Source: Roseovarius sp.
GTDB lineage: Bacteria > Pseudomonadota > Alphaproteobacteria > Rhodobacterales > Rhodobacteraceae
NCBI GenBank assembly: GCA_021775255.1
Contig: JAJFIA010000005.1
Location: 1 to 64,000, forward strand
DNA length: 64,000 nucleotides
Reading direction: 5' to 3'
Shown here: positions 22,949 to 33,263 of the stretch, piece after piece
Layout of the letters: every line of letters begins with the position of its first letter
Numbering within the stretch: position 1 is the stretch's first letter
Notes under the pieces: generated by a model
What the model saw: the letters and a program-made list of their open reading frames with translations, nothing else
Databases searched by the model: none
Told to the model about the DNA's origin: nothing
Position numbers and translations under genes: made by a program

Positions 22949-23926
22949 TTATTGGCAGGTGTAGCTGACGCCGTTTGCTGCATCAATTTTACGGATCACA
23001 TCCCAAAATTCCTTATAGTTCATCTTAAGGAACTTGCCTTCGCCCGATTTGGAAAACTCGCGCTCCAGCGATGTGCCTTCCCATTCAAAGTTCAGGAATG
23101 CATTCTGGATTTTTTCCTGCAGCTCGGGGCTGAGGTTGTAAACCGTGCCATAGCCTGTGGTCGGGAAGGTTTGCGATTTATAGATCGAAACCACCTGATC
23201 TGCGGTAATCACATCGCGCAGAATCATCCGGCTTAGCACAGAATTGGCGATCGAGGCCGCCGGATAATCGTGATTGGCGACACCCAGAATGGAATTGTCA
23301 TGTTTGCCGGAAAATACCGCTTCAAAATCGCGGTCCGGGATCATGTCATAATCAGCCTTGAGAATCGCCGATGGTGCCTTGAAGCCGGAATTCGAGGTGG
23401 GCGAGGTAAAGGCCAGTTGTTTGCCCTTGATATCCTCGACCGTCTCAATGCCCGATCCGGGGTAGGTGAGAATTTCCATTTCATAGCCGAAACTGCTGTC
23501 GGGACGCGCCATCAGCGAAAACGGCCGGAAGCCCGCGCAATTTACCGCCAGCGGATTCGAGCCGGTGTTGAAGCCCGCAATATGCAAGCGCCCCGAGCGC
23601 ATCGCCTCGATCTGGGCTGCATTGGATTGCACCGGGAAAAACACAACCTTCTTACCGGTTTCAGCCTCAAGATAGGTCAGGAAATCCGACCACGCTTCTT
23701 TATAAACCGCCGGATCTTCGACCGGTGTATAGGCAAAAACCAGCGTATCAGGATCAATCCATTCGCTGGCATCCGTGGGAATATCGGCAATCAGATCGCC
23801 ATCGGTATCACAATAGCGCTTGTCAAGATCGCCACGCTCGCAATCCTGAGCGCTGGCACCACCGGCAAAGGCCATAGCCAGAGCAAACGCTGTAATGGAT
23901 ACAGTTGTTTTGAGTAAGTTCATCAT
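22949..23926 (-). CDS. phnD: phosphate/phosphite/phosphonate ABC transporter substrate-binding protein (PhnD family)
   Basis: Signal peptide; LVFAYTPVEDPAVYKEAWSDFLTYLEAETGKKVVFFPVQSNAAQIEAMRSGRLHIAGFNTG. Confidence 0.92.
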   Translation of the reverse strand: MMNLLKTTVSITAFALAMAFAGGASAQDCERGDLDKRYCDTDGDLIADIPTDASEWIDPDTLVFAYTPVEDPAVYKEAWSDFLTYLEAETGKKVVFFPVQSNAAQIEAMRSGRLHIAGFNTGSNPLAVNCAGFRPFSLMARPDSSFGYEMEILTYPGSGIETVEDIKGKQLAFTSPTSNSGFKAPSAILKADYDMIPDRDFEAVFSGKHDNSILGVANHDYPAASIANSVLSRMILRDVITADQVVSIYKSQTFPTTGYGTVYNLSPELQEKIQNAFLNFEWEGTSLEREFSKSGEGKFLKMNYKEFWDVIRKIDAANGVSYTCQ

Positions 23927-24191
23927 TCTCTCCCTGTTTTTATTATCTACTAAGCCTACCCAACTTTAATCGCGACACAAGAAAAATACGCATATGCCAA
24001 TATGAAACGCCTTGTTTTATCCTGATTGACCCGGTTGGGACAATTCTCCATGTCTCCCCAGCACGAATCCCTTGACGCCCCCGCCCATAGCGCCTAAAGC
24101 CAACACCTGAAATTAAGGGTGCTGCCCATGGCGGCGCCCGCACTTATTGAATGGGGCCGGATGCCCCCGACCAGATGATGAGGATAGCCCC

Positions 24192-24482
24192 ATGTCGCGC
24201 CGTTGTGAACTGACCGGAAAAGGCCCGATGGCTGGTAATAATTCCAGCCACGCCAACAACAAAACCAAGCGTCGGTTTTTGCCGAACCTCAATGATGTGA
24301 CGCTGCAATCGGAAATTCTGAATCGCGGCATCAAACTGCGTATTACCGCCGCAGCTTTGCGTACGGTTGATCATCGTGGTGGCCTTGATGCCTTCATGGC
24401 GAAATCCAGGGATTCCGATCTGTCGGCCAATGCGCTGAAAGTTAAAAAAGAGATTACCAAGGCGCTGGCCGCAACTGCCTGA
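24192..24482 (+). CDS. rpmB: 50S ribosomal protein L28
   Basis: [33 protein letters not shown]. Confidence 0.98.
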   Translation: MSRRCELTGKGPMAGNNSSHANNKTKRRFLPNLNDVTLQSEILNRGIKLRITAAALRTVDHRGGLDAFMAKSRDSDLSANALKVKKEITKALAATA

Positions 24483-24508
24483 GTTCCACAAGCGCTGGTT
24501 TGATATTC

Positions 24509-24538
24509 AACAGCCCTGCCACCCTGGCGGGGCTGTTT
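24509..24538 (+). terminator. hairpin terminator 3' of rpmB
   Basis: aacagccctgcca-ccc-tggcggggctgttt; 12-bp stem with weak T tract. Confidence 0.65.
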
Positions 24539-24623
24539 CAATTTGTCGCCTTCCTTTTTGCCTTTTGACCGGTTGAAAAGGGGCTATGATGTATTTTGCA
24601 AATAACCAGAAAAGAGCCTGATC

Positions 24624-25094
24624 ATGTTTACCAGAATTACCCTTTTCGCCGCCCTGTTTGCCGCTGCTCCGGCATTTGCGCAGGATATTACCATTGTAGA
24701 TGCCTACGCCCGCAGCGCCTCGCCCGCCGCGAAAACCGGGGCGGCGTTTCTGGTGATTGAAAACCACACCGATCACGATGACCGCCTGATTGGCGTGGCC
24801 TCCCCCGCGGCCAAAATGGTTCAGCTACACACCCATAAGGAAAATGCTGACGGCGTGATGAGCATGGTCCATGTGGAAGAGGGCTTTGCCCTGCCCGAAG
24901 GCGGCGCAATCACCATGCAACGCGGCGGTGAGCATGTGATGTTCATGGGGCTGACCGGGCCGTTTGAACAGGGCGCGATGATCCCCCTGACGCTGACCTT
25001 TGAAAAGGCCGGTGAGATGGAAATAGAAGTGCCGGTTGATCTTGAGCGCAAACCGGGGCAGGGCCATATGCAAAAACAGGAAACCAGCGATTAA
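24624..25094 (+). CDS. periplasmic copper chaperone PCu(A)C family
   Basis: Signal peptide; YARSASPAAKTGAAFLVIEN, VQLHTHKENADGVMSMVHVEEGFALP, GGEHVMFMGL (H/M-rich Cu motif). Confidence 0.9.
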   Translation: MFTRITLFAALFAAAPAFAQDITIVDAYARSASPAAKTGAAFLVIENHTDHDDRLIGVASPAAKMVQLHTHKENADGVMSMVHVEEGFALPEGGAITMQRGGEHVMFMGLTGPFEQGAMIPLTLTFEKAGEMEIEVPVDLERKPGQGHMQKQETSD

Positions 25095-25144
25095 GGCTAA
25101 ATTCGCCTGGCCCACCTGCCTGACTGAAATAACAAAACTGCGCA

Positions 25145-25187
25145 CAAGGCTGTGATGTAAATGCCTCACAGCCTTGACTGCAAATTT
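25145..25187 (+). terminator. Rho-independent terminator
   Basis: caaggctgtga...tcacagccttg perfect 11-bp stem, followed by actgcaaattttt. Confidence 0.75.
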
Positions 25188-25285
25188 TTAATATATAGCC
25201 ATTTCCCCGTATTTAAGATAAATTCTAATCAAATATAACGAAATCTAATACATCAAAAAAATATTGAACTTGGGGAAGTCTTAAA

Positions 25286-25966
25286 ATGAAAATCAGTCAG
25301 AAATTGAAATCATCGCTTGCACTCTTTTCCGCCGCTCTGACACTTTCAGGCACCGCAGCACATGCGGGCCCCGGATCGGCATCCGGATCGAACTGGACAG
25401 GGTTTTATGCCGGGGCCTTTGTGGGCACTGTTTTCGGTACAAACAAATTTGAAGAACGTAGCGTAACAGCCAAGGCAAATTCAGGGACATGGGAAAACAC
25501 ACCGGCTGGGGTGAATTTGGGATATAATTTTGAAATTACCCGCAATATCATTATCGGGGCCGAGGCTGATTATACATTTAACAAGATCAAGGCAGATGGC
25601 AGCAATAGTGCTACCTTTAACTGTGCCGGTATTTGCCGCGCAACAGTAGATAATTTTGCGACGGTGCGCGCCCGTGTGGGGCTGGATTTTGGTAAATTGT
25701 TGGCCTTCGGAACAGTTGGATATGGCCGTGGCAAGGCCAGGGGCTCTTTTCCTAATTTCGCAGGAGCGGCGGGCGGAAGCAACACTCTGTCCGGGGTTGT
25801 CTGGGGCTTTGGCCTTGAATATCTGATCACCAACAACCTGTCGATCAAGGGCGAATATCTGAATACGGATCTGGGGCGTTTGGAACTTCCAACTGCCTGT
25901 AGTACAAACTGCTTTACAGATATTAACTTCCAGACGGCGCGTATCGGCCTGAATTACCGTTTCTGA
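25286..25966 (+). CDS. outer-membrane beta-barrel protein (Omp25/31-like porin family)
   Basis: Signal peptide; WTGFYAGAFVGTVFG, IIGAEADYTF, RARVGLDFGKLLAFGTVGYGRG, terminal aromatic F (LNYRF). Confidence 0.88.
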   Translation: MKISQKLKSSLALFSAALTLSGTAAHAGPGSASGSNWTGFYAGAFVGTVFGTNKFEERSVTAKANSGTWENTPAGVNLGYNFEITRNIIIGAEADYTFNKIKADGSNSATFNCAGICRATVDNFATVRARVGLDFGKLLAFGTVGYGRGKARGSFPNFAGAAGGSNTLSGVVWGFGLEYLITNNLSIKGEYLNTDLGRLELPTACSTNCFTDINFQTARIGLNYRF

Positions 25967-26048
25967 AACGGCAGCCCTGACAAAATAGCTTTGCCTGATT
26001 TGATAAATCTCCCTCGTGTTGCGAGGCAGGCTGGGCTATGACGGGGCC

Positions 26049-26669
26049 ATGACACAGATAGATACGCTTTTTGCCACCCGGCTTTACCGCGCGGCACTCT
26101 CTGAGCTGGGCAAGCCGCTGAATATGGCCGAGCTGGAAGCCTCGTGTCGGGCAATCGCTCTCGATGATGAGGCCGGGCAGCTTTGGTGCGAGGATAACGA
26201 TTATCCCGGCTATACCAGCTATGCCTCTCTGGATGATCTGCCCTGGCGCTTTCCGATCTTCAAGGATCTGGTGAAAGTACTGAACAAACACGCCAAGGCC
26301 TTTGCCGAAGATGTGGCATTTGATCTTGATGACAGGAAGCTCAGGCTTGACAGCCTGTGGATCAACATCCTGCCCCCCGGCGGCGTGCATTCTTCACATA
26401 TCCACCCCCATTCAGTGATCAGCGGCACCACCTATGTGGCGATGCCAGAAGGGGCCTCTGCGATCAAATTCGAAGATCCGCGCTCGGCCATGATGATGGC
26501 CGCCCCGCTGCGCAAACCGGGTGCAAGGCCCGAGCTGCGCAGTTTCACCTATGTCACCCCTAAGGTGGGCGATGTTCTGCTCTGGGAAAGCTGGCTGCGC
26601 CACGAAGTGCCGCTCAACATGGCGGACGAGGAACGCATCAGTGTCAGCTTCAACTATGGCTGGCGGTAA
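26049..26669 (+). CDS. TIGR02466-like 2OG-Fe(II) oxygenase family protein
   Basis: LFATRLYRA..., WINILPPGGVHSSHIHPHSVISGTTYVAMPEGASAIKFEDPR, LLWESWLRHEVPLN. Confidence 0.85.
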   Translation: MTQIDTLFATRLYRAALSELGKPLNMAELEASCRAIALDDEAGQLWCEDNDYPGYTSYASLDDLPWRFPIFKDLVKVLNKHAKAFAEDVAFDLDDRKLRLDSLWINILPPGGVHSSHIHPHSVISGTTYVAMPEGASAIKFEDPRSAMMMAAPLRKPGARPELRSFTYVTPKVGDVLLWESWLRHEVPLNMADEERISVSFNYGWR

Positions 26670-26720
26670 TGGGACTGGGCTAGCATTTGAGATGGGATTG
26701 AGTTTTCATTGGAGCGTATT

Positions 26721-27161
26721 ATGTTGTTAGAAGATATGTTCTTTCGATGGAATCTAAAGCGCTTGCAAAAGCGTGAAGACAAAATTTCGATTATGTATCA
26801 AGCGGATATTGATAAGGCTCGCGCAGCAAAAGACTGGAACGAAGAACAAACCATTGTTTTGATCATGTATCACGAAACTGACCTCGTCAAAAGCGAGATC
26901 AGACAGTTGCAGCACAATTATGTGACCAAACAAGCAGAGCGCTTGCTATTACCCGTTCCACGATTCAGCACAAAGTCGCCTGATTGGGAATGCCTTGATA
27001 TCGATGGAAAATGGTTTCTGTCCCAAGAGGTGCTTGCACGATTAGGGCGGGAAGTTCGGCATGAACGGCGTGAACGTCTTGAACTAGCGTTTCTTTGGCC
27101 AGCGTCATTGATCGGCCTTATTGGCGGGATCGCAGGGATTGCGACGGCATTTTTTAGATAA
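26721..27161 (+). CDS. hypothetical protein with C-terminal TM segment
   Basis: AT-richer ORF; charged N-terminal region, RRERLELAFLWPASLIGLIGGIAGIATAFFR tail; no recognised family. Confidence 0.55.
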   Translation: MLLEDMFFRWNLKRLQKREDKISIMYQADIDKARAAKDWNEEQTIVLIMYHETDLVKSEIRQLQHNYVTKQAERLLLPVPRFSTKSPDWECLDIDGKWFLSQEVLARLGREVRHERRERLELAFLWPASLIGLIGGIAGIATAFFR

Positions 27162-27166
27162 GGGGC

Positions 27167-27285
27167 GCGCCTGACCCTGGGTGGGCGCAGCTTCAGTATT
27201 TCTTGGCAATGCTGGTTAACCATTTGAATCCGATTATATACTTTCAACGTTGCAAACGCGCCCTCCCATGGGGAGGGTCAGGCGC
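27167..27285. repeat. inverted-repeat element with 12-bp perfect ends
   Basis: gcgcctgaccct (27167-27178) and agggtcaggcgc (27274-27285). Confidence 0.7.
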
Positions 27286-27393
27286 GGCCCGACGTTACCG
27301 CCGGGCGGGACGGTACTTAAATTGTGAGGGTGGTTATTTTGTCCAAGCAACCACTAAAAGCGAGCCCCTGACCTTTGCCCGGGGCATTGATAG

Positions 27394-28683
27394 TCACAAA
27401 CTTTGCGTCGTGTAATCCACCTCATCAGGGTAAAGCGTGTCCTCGATGGATGTTGTATGGACCTTGACCAGTTTGCCGCCCTGTACCTTGCTGATATATT
27501 GATGGCCAAACACCTGATGGGTTTTGCCATTGAACAGCTTGGCGCCTTGCGGATGCGCCTGTGAGAGCGGCATGTCTGTCATTGCCTCGACCGCCTCGAT
27601 CAGCTTGCCGCGATCCGCTGTACTGGCATAGCCCGAGGTCTCCATCCCCGCCTTGATCACATGCAACGTTTCCCAGCAGCCGAACATATGCGCATAGGTG
27701 GAAATATCGGTGGGGTCGCTGATGGACGCGCCGTTATCATCCACCCCCACAGCGGCGCGGTAAAACTTGTCATGCTCCGACTGATCCGCCTGGGCATAGC
27801 GCGGATTACCCTCCCAGAAATACGTGCCTTCCAGATATTCAAGGCCGGGGCTTGCGATATCAACCGCCTCAAGACTGTCGATAAAGCCAAACATCTCGGG
27901 CCGGCTGGGGCCGAAAAACTCGCCCAGTTCCTTGACGAAAGTCAGAACGGCGGGGCCAACCATGACATGATACAGCACCTCGGTTTCGCGCGGGATTTTG
28001 GGGAAATATTTGGTGAAGGATGTCTCGGTCGGCGGGATGGCAATCTGCGCCAGCACCTCACCGCCCTGGGCCTCGATTGCGGCGGTGAAATAATCGCGGT
28101 GATCATGGCCAAAGGCAAAATCGGGGAACACCATGGTGATCTTTTTGCCAAGGTTCTGCGCCACATAGGGTGCCATTGCCTGCACCTGCGATTTCACATC
28201 CGTGATGCCGGGCTGCAAGGTGTAACGGTTAAGCATGCCTGAGGCCACGTGATGCCCCTCGGAGACCACGAAATAAGGCAGCTTCAACTCGCCCGCGCGC
28301 GGGGCCGAGCCAATCACGACATGGCTGAACAGCGTGCCAAACCCTACATCGCAATTATACTGCGTGGCGAATTTTTCCACCACTTCCGCGCCGCGCTTGG
28401 GATCAGTGCCGTCATCTTCGGTGATCAGTTCCACCATCCGGCCATTGATGCCGCCGCCCTCATTGATCAGCTTCACCGCCGCCTCGGATGTGCGCCCGTA
28501 CCAGCGGCCATAAGAGGCCCCGATGCCGGTTTTATGCGCCTGAAAACCGATTTTGATCGGCTCGGCGGTTTGCGCATTGGTATAGCGCGCCCACATCGGC
28601 AGGCTGGCAGCTCCTACACCGGCGGCAAGGGTTTTCAGCGCACCGCGCCGGGTTGTGGCTTTTGGCGTGATTTTAGCAGTCAT
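27394..28683 (-). CDS. branched-chain amino acid/urea-type ABC transporter substrate-binding protein (Tat-like signal)
   Basis: TTRRGALKTLAAGVGAASLP; Peripla_BP_6-like GFQAHKTGIGASYGRWYGRTSEAAVKLINEGGGINGRMVELITEDDGTDPKRG. Confidence 0.85.
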   Translation of the reverse strand: MTAKITPKATTRRGALKTLAAGVGAASLPMWARYTNAQTAEPIKIGFQAHKTGIGASYGRWYGRTSEAAVKLINEGGGINGRMVELITEDDGTDPKRGAEVVEKFATQYNCDVGFGTLFSHVVIGSAPRAGELKLPYFVVSEGHHVASGMLNRYTLQPGITDVKSQVQAMAPYVAQNLGKKITMVFPDFAFGHDHRDYFTAAIEAQGGEVLAQIAIPPTETSFTKYFPKIPRETEVLYHVMVGPAVLTFVKELGEFFGPSRPEMFGFIDSLEAVDIASPGLEYLEGTYFWEGNPRYAQADQSEHDKFYRAAVGVDDNGASISDPTDISTYAHMFGCWETLHVIKAGMETSGYASTADRGKLIEAVEAMTDMPLSQAHPQGAKLFNGKTHQVFGHQYISKVQGGKLVKVHTTSIEDTLYPDEVDYTTQSL

Positions 28684-28782
28684 GAAACAAGTCTCCCATA
28701 TCAGTCGTATTTGAGGCGTCCTGGCACCCTTCTGAACGGGAGTGTGCGAAGGGATGCGCGAAATGTCCAGTTATTTCAGGCC

Positions 28783-30129
28783 TCACAGCCCCCGGGGCGA
28801 GGCCAGAAGCCACAGGCCAAAGATGGTATAGCCTACCATGAACAGCGCCAGCGGAGCCTGACTGAGAAGCGCGTGACGGCTGTTGCCATAGGCGCGCAGG
28901 GCCAGCGCATGTGCCAGCAGGATGGCAATCACATGGCCCGCAACGACCACGCCCGCCTGACTGAGCCAGATCAGTTTTACCGTTTGGGGGGTGTTGAAAA
29001 ACCCGGTTGTAACATGGAAATCCGCAAGCCCCAGGTATTCATACACCAGCTTCAGCGCATATTGCCCGCCCACCAGCGCGCTGGTGAGGTAATGCGCCAG
29101 ATGATAGGCCAGTGCAATCGGCAGAATGGTGGGTGCAAACAGGCAAAAAGCCGGGCGCAGCTTTGCCCCGATGATCCGCGCCCCAAGCCAGATGCAGGCA
29201 GTAAACCCCGCAATCAGCGCCAGATTGGCCACAACCAGCCCCATGAGGTTTTGCGGGATCACCACCGAACGCCCGGGAAACTCTAGCGGGTTGAGGCCCA
29301 GCACACCAAACCACCAGAAAGTTTCATTGAGGCCGTCAAAACTGCCTGATCCCAGCATTAAAAGGATGAAAACCCCAAACCCCACGGGTGCCACCGGGCG
29401 CGCAAGAATTTGCCAGCCGGGCAGGCCCGCATGACCCCGGGCAAAAACGCTCATCCGCCCATAGGCCCGCATGAAAATGGTGATGCCCTCTGCCCGGATC
29501 AGCCAGCGCGGGCCAAAAAGAACGACCCCACCCATGGTGACGCTCCAGTAAATCGCCAGAACTGCGGCCAGACGGGGCGGATCAGAGGGCGCAATATCCG
29601 CCATCAAAAATCCGGCAAACCCCAGGAATGACAGAATGCCGGGCATATATCCCAACGCGCCCGGATAGCGCAGCGGCGCGCGCCTGCCGCTCAACCGCGC
29701 CAGAAGCATTGCCGGCCCGGTCCAGGGATTGCTATAACGCCAGTGATTGCCGATCAGCCCCTGAAGGCCGACCAGTGCAATCCAGAATAATGTCCAGAAC
29801 ATCACCGGCAGCGGATTGCGCAGCGGATCATGCGGGCCGGTAAAGCCAATCCAGATCAGCGCGCCCAGAAAAACCGCTGCAAGGCAGCTTGTTAGGTGAC
29901 AGAGCCTTGTGGGAAACGGGCGGATCAGCGGCAAAGGACGGTAGAGCGCCGCCACAGCACCCTCCGGCAGCAGCGTGAGCATGATAACCGTCAGCGCCAC
30001 GGTGGCCCCTCCGGCCATGATATAAATATCGGTGGGCAACAGCAAAACAAACCCCTGCTCCGAGGCATGTGCCAACGCCCCGCCGGCAAGCGCCATGAGC
30101 ATCAGAAATGTGGCCGTTATGATCCGCAT
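28783..30129 (-). CDS. polytopic membrane protein of unknown function
   Basis: 448 aa, roughly a dozen hydrophobic segments; N-terminus AHASEQGFVLLLPTDIYIMAGG. Confidence 0.7.
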   Translation of the reverse strand: MRIITATFLMLMALAGGALAHASEQGFVLLLPTDIYIMAGGATVALTVIMLTLLPEGAVAALYRPLPLIRPFPTRLCHLTSCLAAVFLGALIWIGFTGPHDPLRNPLPVMFWTLFWIALVGLQGLIGNHWRYSNPWTGPAMLLARLSGRRAPLRYPGALGYMPGILSFLGFAGFLMADIAPSDPPRLAAVLAIYWSVTMGGVVLFGPRWLIRAEGITIFMRAYGRMSVFARGHAGLPGWQILARPVAPVGFGVFILLMLGSGSFDGLNETFWWFGVLGLNPLEFPGRSVVIPQNLMGLVVANLALIAGFTACIWLGARIIGAKLRPAFCLFAPTILPIALAYHLAHYLTSALVGGQYALKLVYEYLGLADFHVTTGFFNTPQTVKLIWLSQAGVVVAGHVIAILLAHALALRAYGNSRHALLSQAPLALFMVGYTIFGLWLLASPRGL

Positions 30130-30314
30130 TTTCCCTCCCGGATGACAGATGATAGATGCGCGGGCGCGTTGAGAAAGCGGGATTCAACAAATGCCTGACC
30201 GCTCGCAGTTCATAAAAAAACCGTGATACAATGGTTTGCACCTGTGAGTCACGGCCCGATGGGCCTTATCTTGCCACTATGGGTTCTTAACCGGCACCGG
30301 GGGGGGCGGAAACT

Positions 30315-31106
30315 ATGTTGAACAAGGCAATGGATTGGATCGGGCGGCGGATGGCCCGGAAGCTGACTGATCAAAGCTCGGGTTACGAGCCCTATACCCC
30401 GTCGGATTTTGAAACATTGTGCCAGGTGCTTGAGCCGGGTGATGTGCTGCTTGTCGAAGGCAATGAAAGGATATCAGGCGCCATCAAATATCTCACTCAA
30501 TCAACATGGTCGCATGCGGCATTTTTTGTTGGGGATATATTGCCACACCCCGAGGATGGCAGCGAACGCCCGCGCCTGATCGAGGTAAATCTGGGTGAGG
30601 GCTGTGTCGCGGTGCCGCTGTCGAAATATGCAACCTACAATACCCGCATCTGCCGTGCCGTACGCCTGACCGACGAAGACCGGGCAAAAATCGTGGGGTT
30701 CATGGTGGATAAGCTTGGGCTGCAATATGATATGCGCAACATCATTGATCTGCTGCGGTATTTCTTTCCCACACCGCCGGTGCCGGTGCGCTGGCGGCGG
30801 CGGATGCTGGCCTTTGGCTCGGGCGATCCGACCCGCGCGATCTGTTCGTCGCTGATTGCACAATCCTTTCAGTCAATCCGCTATCCGATCCTGCCCAAGA
30901 TCCATCTGGAACCCCGTCAGAGCGCCTATATACGGCGTGAGATTTATCATATCCGTCATCATTCGCTGTTCACGCCGAGGGATTTTGATCTGTCGCCTTA
31001 TTTCCGGGTGGTGAAGCCGACGCTGGAAGGCGATTTTGATTATCGCAGCCTGACATGGGGCGACGATGATACCATGGAGATTGATCCGCCGGAAAAAGCA
31101 TCCTGA
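30315..31106 (+). CDS. YiiX/YebB-like NlpC/P60-type cysteine hydrolase (lipo-like protein)
   Basis: LEPGDVLLVEGNERISGAIKYLTQSTWSHAAFFVGD, LIEVNLGEGC, ICSSLIAQSF (permuted Cys/His arrangement). Confidence 0.78.
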   Translation: MLNKAMDWIGRRMARKLTDQSSGYEPYTPSDFETLCQVLEPGDVLLVEGNERISGAIKYLTQSTWSHAAFFVGDILPHPEDGSERPRLIEVNLGEGCVAVPLSKYATYNTRICRAVRLTDEDRAKIVGFMVDKLGLQYDMRNIIDLLRYFFPTPPVPVRWRRRMLAFGSGDPTRAICSSLIAQSFQSIRYPILPKIHLEPRQSAYIRREIYHIRHHSLFTPRDFDLSPYFRVVKPTLEGDFDYRSLTWGDDDTMEIDPPEKAS

Positions 31107-31205
31107 GCGCCTCTGGACCTTGTTGCCTTCTCCAGGGCAGGCGCGCGGCGTTGACATTTCAAAGCCTCTCGACAACTCTTGCGATCAAAAGCAAAGGCAG
31201 GGCGC

Positions 31206-33263
31206 ATGGCGGGAAAACAATCAGGGCTGTTGGTCGGCGTGGATGTGGGCGGCACCTTCACCGATCTGGTTGAGCTGGATCAAGGCTCGGGTGCTGTGCG
31301 GCTGGCCAAGGTTCCCAGCACGCCGGAAAATCAGGCTTACGGCGTGATGGATGCGCTTGCTTCGGCCAGATGTGATCTGGCGGCGCTTGATCTGATTGTA
31401 CATGGCACCACCACCACCACCAACGCGGTGCTTGAGCGCAAGCTCAGCCGCACCGGGCTGATCACCACGCTGGGCTTTCGTGATGTGCTTGAACTGGGGC
31501 GGCGCACAAGGCCGCAACCTTATGGCATGAAAGGCGAATTCACGCCCGTGATCCCGCGCAACCTGCGGCTTGAGGTGCCCGAGCGGGTGGATGCGGAAGG
31601 CGAGATTGTCACGCCACTGGATGAGGCCGCCCTGCGGGACGCGGGGCAGCGCCTGATCAACGCGGGCTGTGAGGCCGTCGTGGTGCATTTCCTGCATGCC
31701 TATGCCAACCCTTCGCATGAACGCCGCGCCGGTGAGATACTGGCGCAGATCTGGCCCAATGATCACATCACCCTTGGCCATGCCATCCTTTCAGAATCGC
31801 GCGAGTTTGAACGCGGCGTGACAGCGGCGGTCAATGCCGGCGTACAGCCCATTCTGGCGCGCTACCTGCGGCGGTTGGGCGAAGAGCTCAGCGCTGGCGG
31901 CTACACCCGCGATATTCTGGTGATGAACGGCAATGGCGGCATGGTCTCATCGCGGCTTGTCACCACGGAGGCCGCCAAAACCGTGATGTCCGGCCCCGCC
32001 TCGGGGGTGATGGCCGCCGCCTATACCGGCCGGGTGGCGGGGCTGTCTGACCTCATTACCTATGATATGGGCGGCACCTCGACCGACGTGGCGCTGATCC
32101 GGGGGGCCGAGCCTGCGGTCTCCAACGAGATCGAGATCGAATATGCCATGCCCATCCATGTACCGATGGTGGATGTGCGCACCGTGGGCGCGGGTGGCGG
32201 CTCAATCGCGCGGGTCACTGCGGCGGGCCTGCTTGAGGTCGGCCCTGAAAGTGCGGGCGCTGATCCCGGCCCGATCTGCTATGGGCGCGGCGGCTCAGAG
32301 CCCACAATATCCGATGCCAACCTGCTATTGGGCCGTCTTGACCCGGCCAAACTGGCCGTCAGGGGCGGGGTCTCGATTGCGGATGTGGAACGGATTTTCA
32401 GCGCGCATCTGGGCAAACCTCTGGGATTGTCCGCGCATGATGCCGCCGGGGCAGTGATCCGCATGGCCAACACCAAAATGGCGGGGGCCATTCGCATGGT
32501 ATCGCTCTCGCTCGGGGCTGATCCGCGTGATTATACCCTGTTTGCCTTTGGTGGCGCGGGGCCCTTGCACGCCGCCGCTTTGGCGCGTGAGCTGGCCGTG
32601 CCCAATGTTTTGGTGCCGGCGCGTCCGGGGATTACCAATGCCATCGGCTGTGTCGTCGCCGATCTGCGGCATGATTTTGTCAACACAATCAACCGGCCAC
32701 TGGACGCGCTTGAAGATGGCGCATTGGCACAGGTCTTTGCCCGCCAGACCACTGAGGGTGAGCGCCTGATCCGCGCCGAGCCGGTTGAGATAGGCGAGAT
32801 CAAACACCTGTATAGCGTGGATATGCAATTCACCGGGCAGACCCATATCCTGCGGGTTGAGCTTGAGCGCCCGGATGTGGACAGCACCACTTTGCGGAAA
32901 CTTTTCGAGGCGGCCTATTTCAAACGCTTCCGGGTGGAACTGGCCGAGATCAGGGCCAATGTGGTGAATGCCAACACCTCGGTCATCGGCACCCGGCCCG
33001 CGCTTGATCTGTCAACTTTGATTGACCCTGCGGGGCGCAAATCTTCACTGCAAGAGGCCCAGACCGGCACACGGCTGGTGCGCTTTGAAAGCGGTATATT
33101 TGAAACCTCGGTCTACTGGCGCGATCATCTGCCGCTTGAGTTTACCCTGAACGGCCCTGCGATCATTGAACAAATGGACACGACCACGCTGATTGAGCCG
33201 GGCGATATGGCCGCAAGCGATGCCCACGGCAATATCGTGATAACCATTGGGGGTGCCGCATGA
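31206..33263 (+). CDS. hyuA: hydantoinase/oxoprolinase family protein, subunit A
   Basis: VGVDVGGTFTDLVELD, HGTTTTTNAVLERK, MSGPASGVMAAAY, YDMGGTSTDVALI. Confidence 0.93.
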   Translation: MAGKQSGLLVGVDVGGTFTDLVELDQGSGAVRLAKVPSTPENQAYGVMDALASARCDLAALDLIVHGTTTTTNAVLERKLSRTGLITTLGFRDVLELGRRTRPQPYGMKGEFTPVIPRNLRLEVPERVDAEGEIVTPLDEAALRDAGQRLINAGCEAVVVHFLHAYANPSHERRAGEILAQIWPNDHITLGHAILSESREFERGVTAAVNAGVQPILARYLRRLGEELSAGGYTRDILVMNGNGGMVSSRLVTTEAAKTVMSGPASGVMAAAYTGRVAGLSDLITYDMGGTSTDVALIRGAEPAVSNEIEIEYAMPIHVPMVDVRTVGAGGGSIARVTAAGLLEVGPESAGADPGPICYGRGGSEPTISDANLLLGRLDPAKLAVRGGVSIADVERIFSAHLGKPLGLSAHDAAGAVIRMANTKMAGAIRMVSLSLGADPRDYTLFAFGGAGPLHAAALARELAVPNVLVPARPGITNAIGCVVADLRHDFVNTINRPLDALEDGALAQVFARQTTEGERLIRAEPVEIGEIKHLYSVDMQFTGQTHILRVELERPDVDSTTLRKLFEAAYFKRFRVELAEIRANVVNANTSVIGTRPALDLSTLIDPAGRKSSLQEAQTGTRLVRFESGIFETSVYWRDHLPLEFTLNGPAIIEQMDTTTLIEPGDMAASDAHGNIVITIGGAA

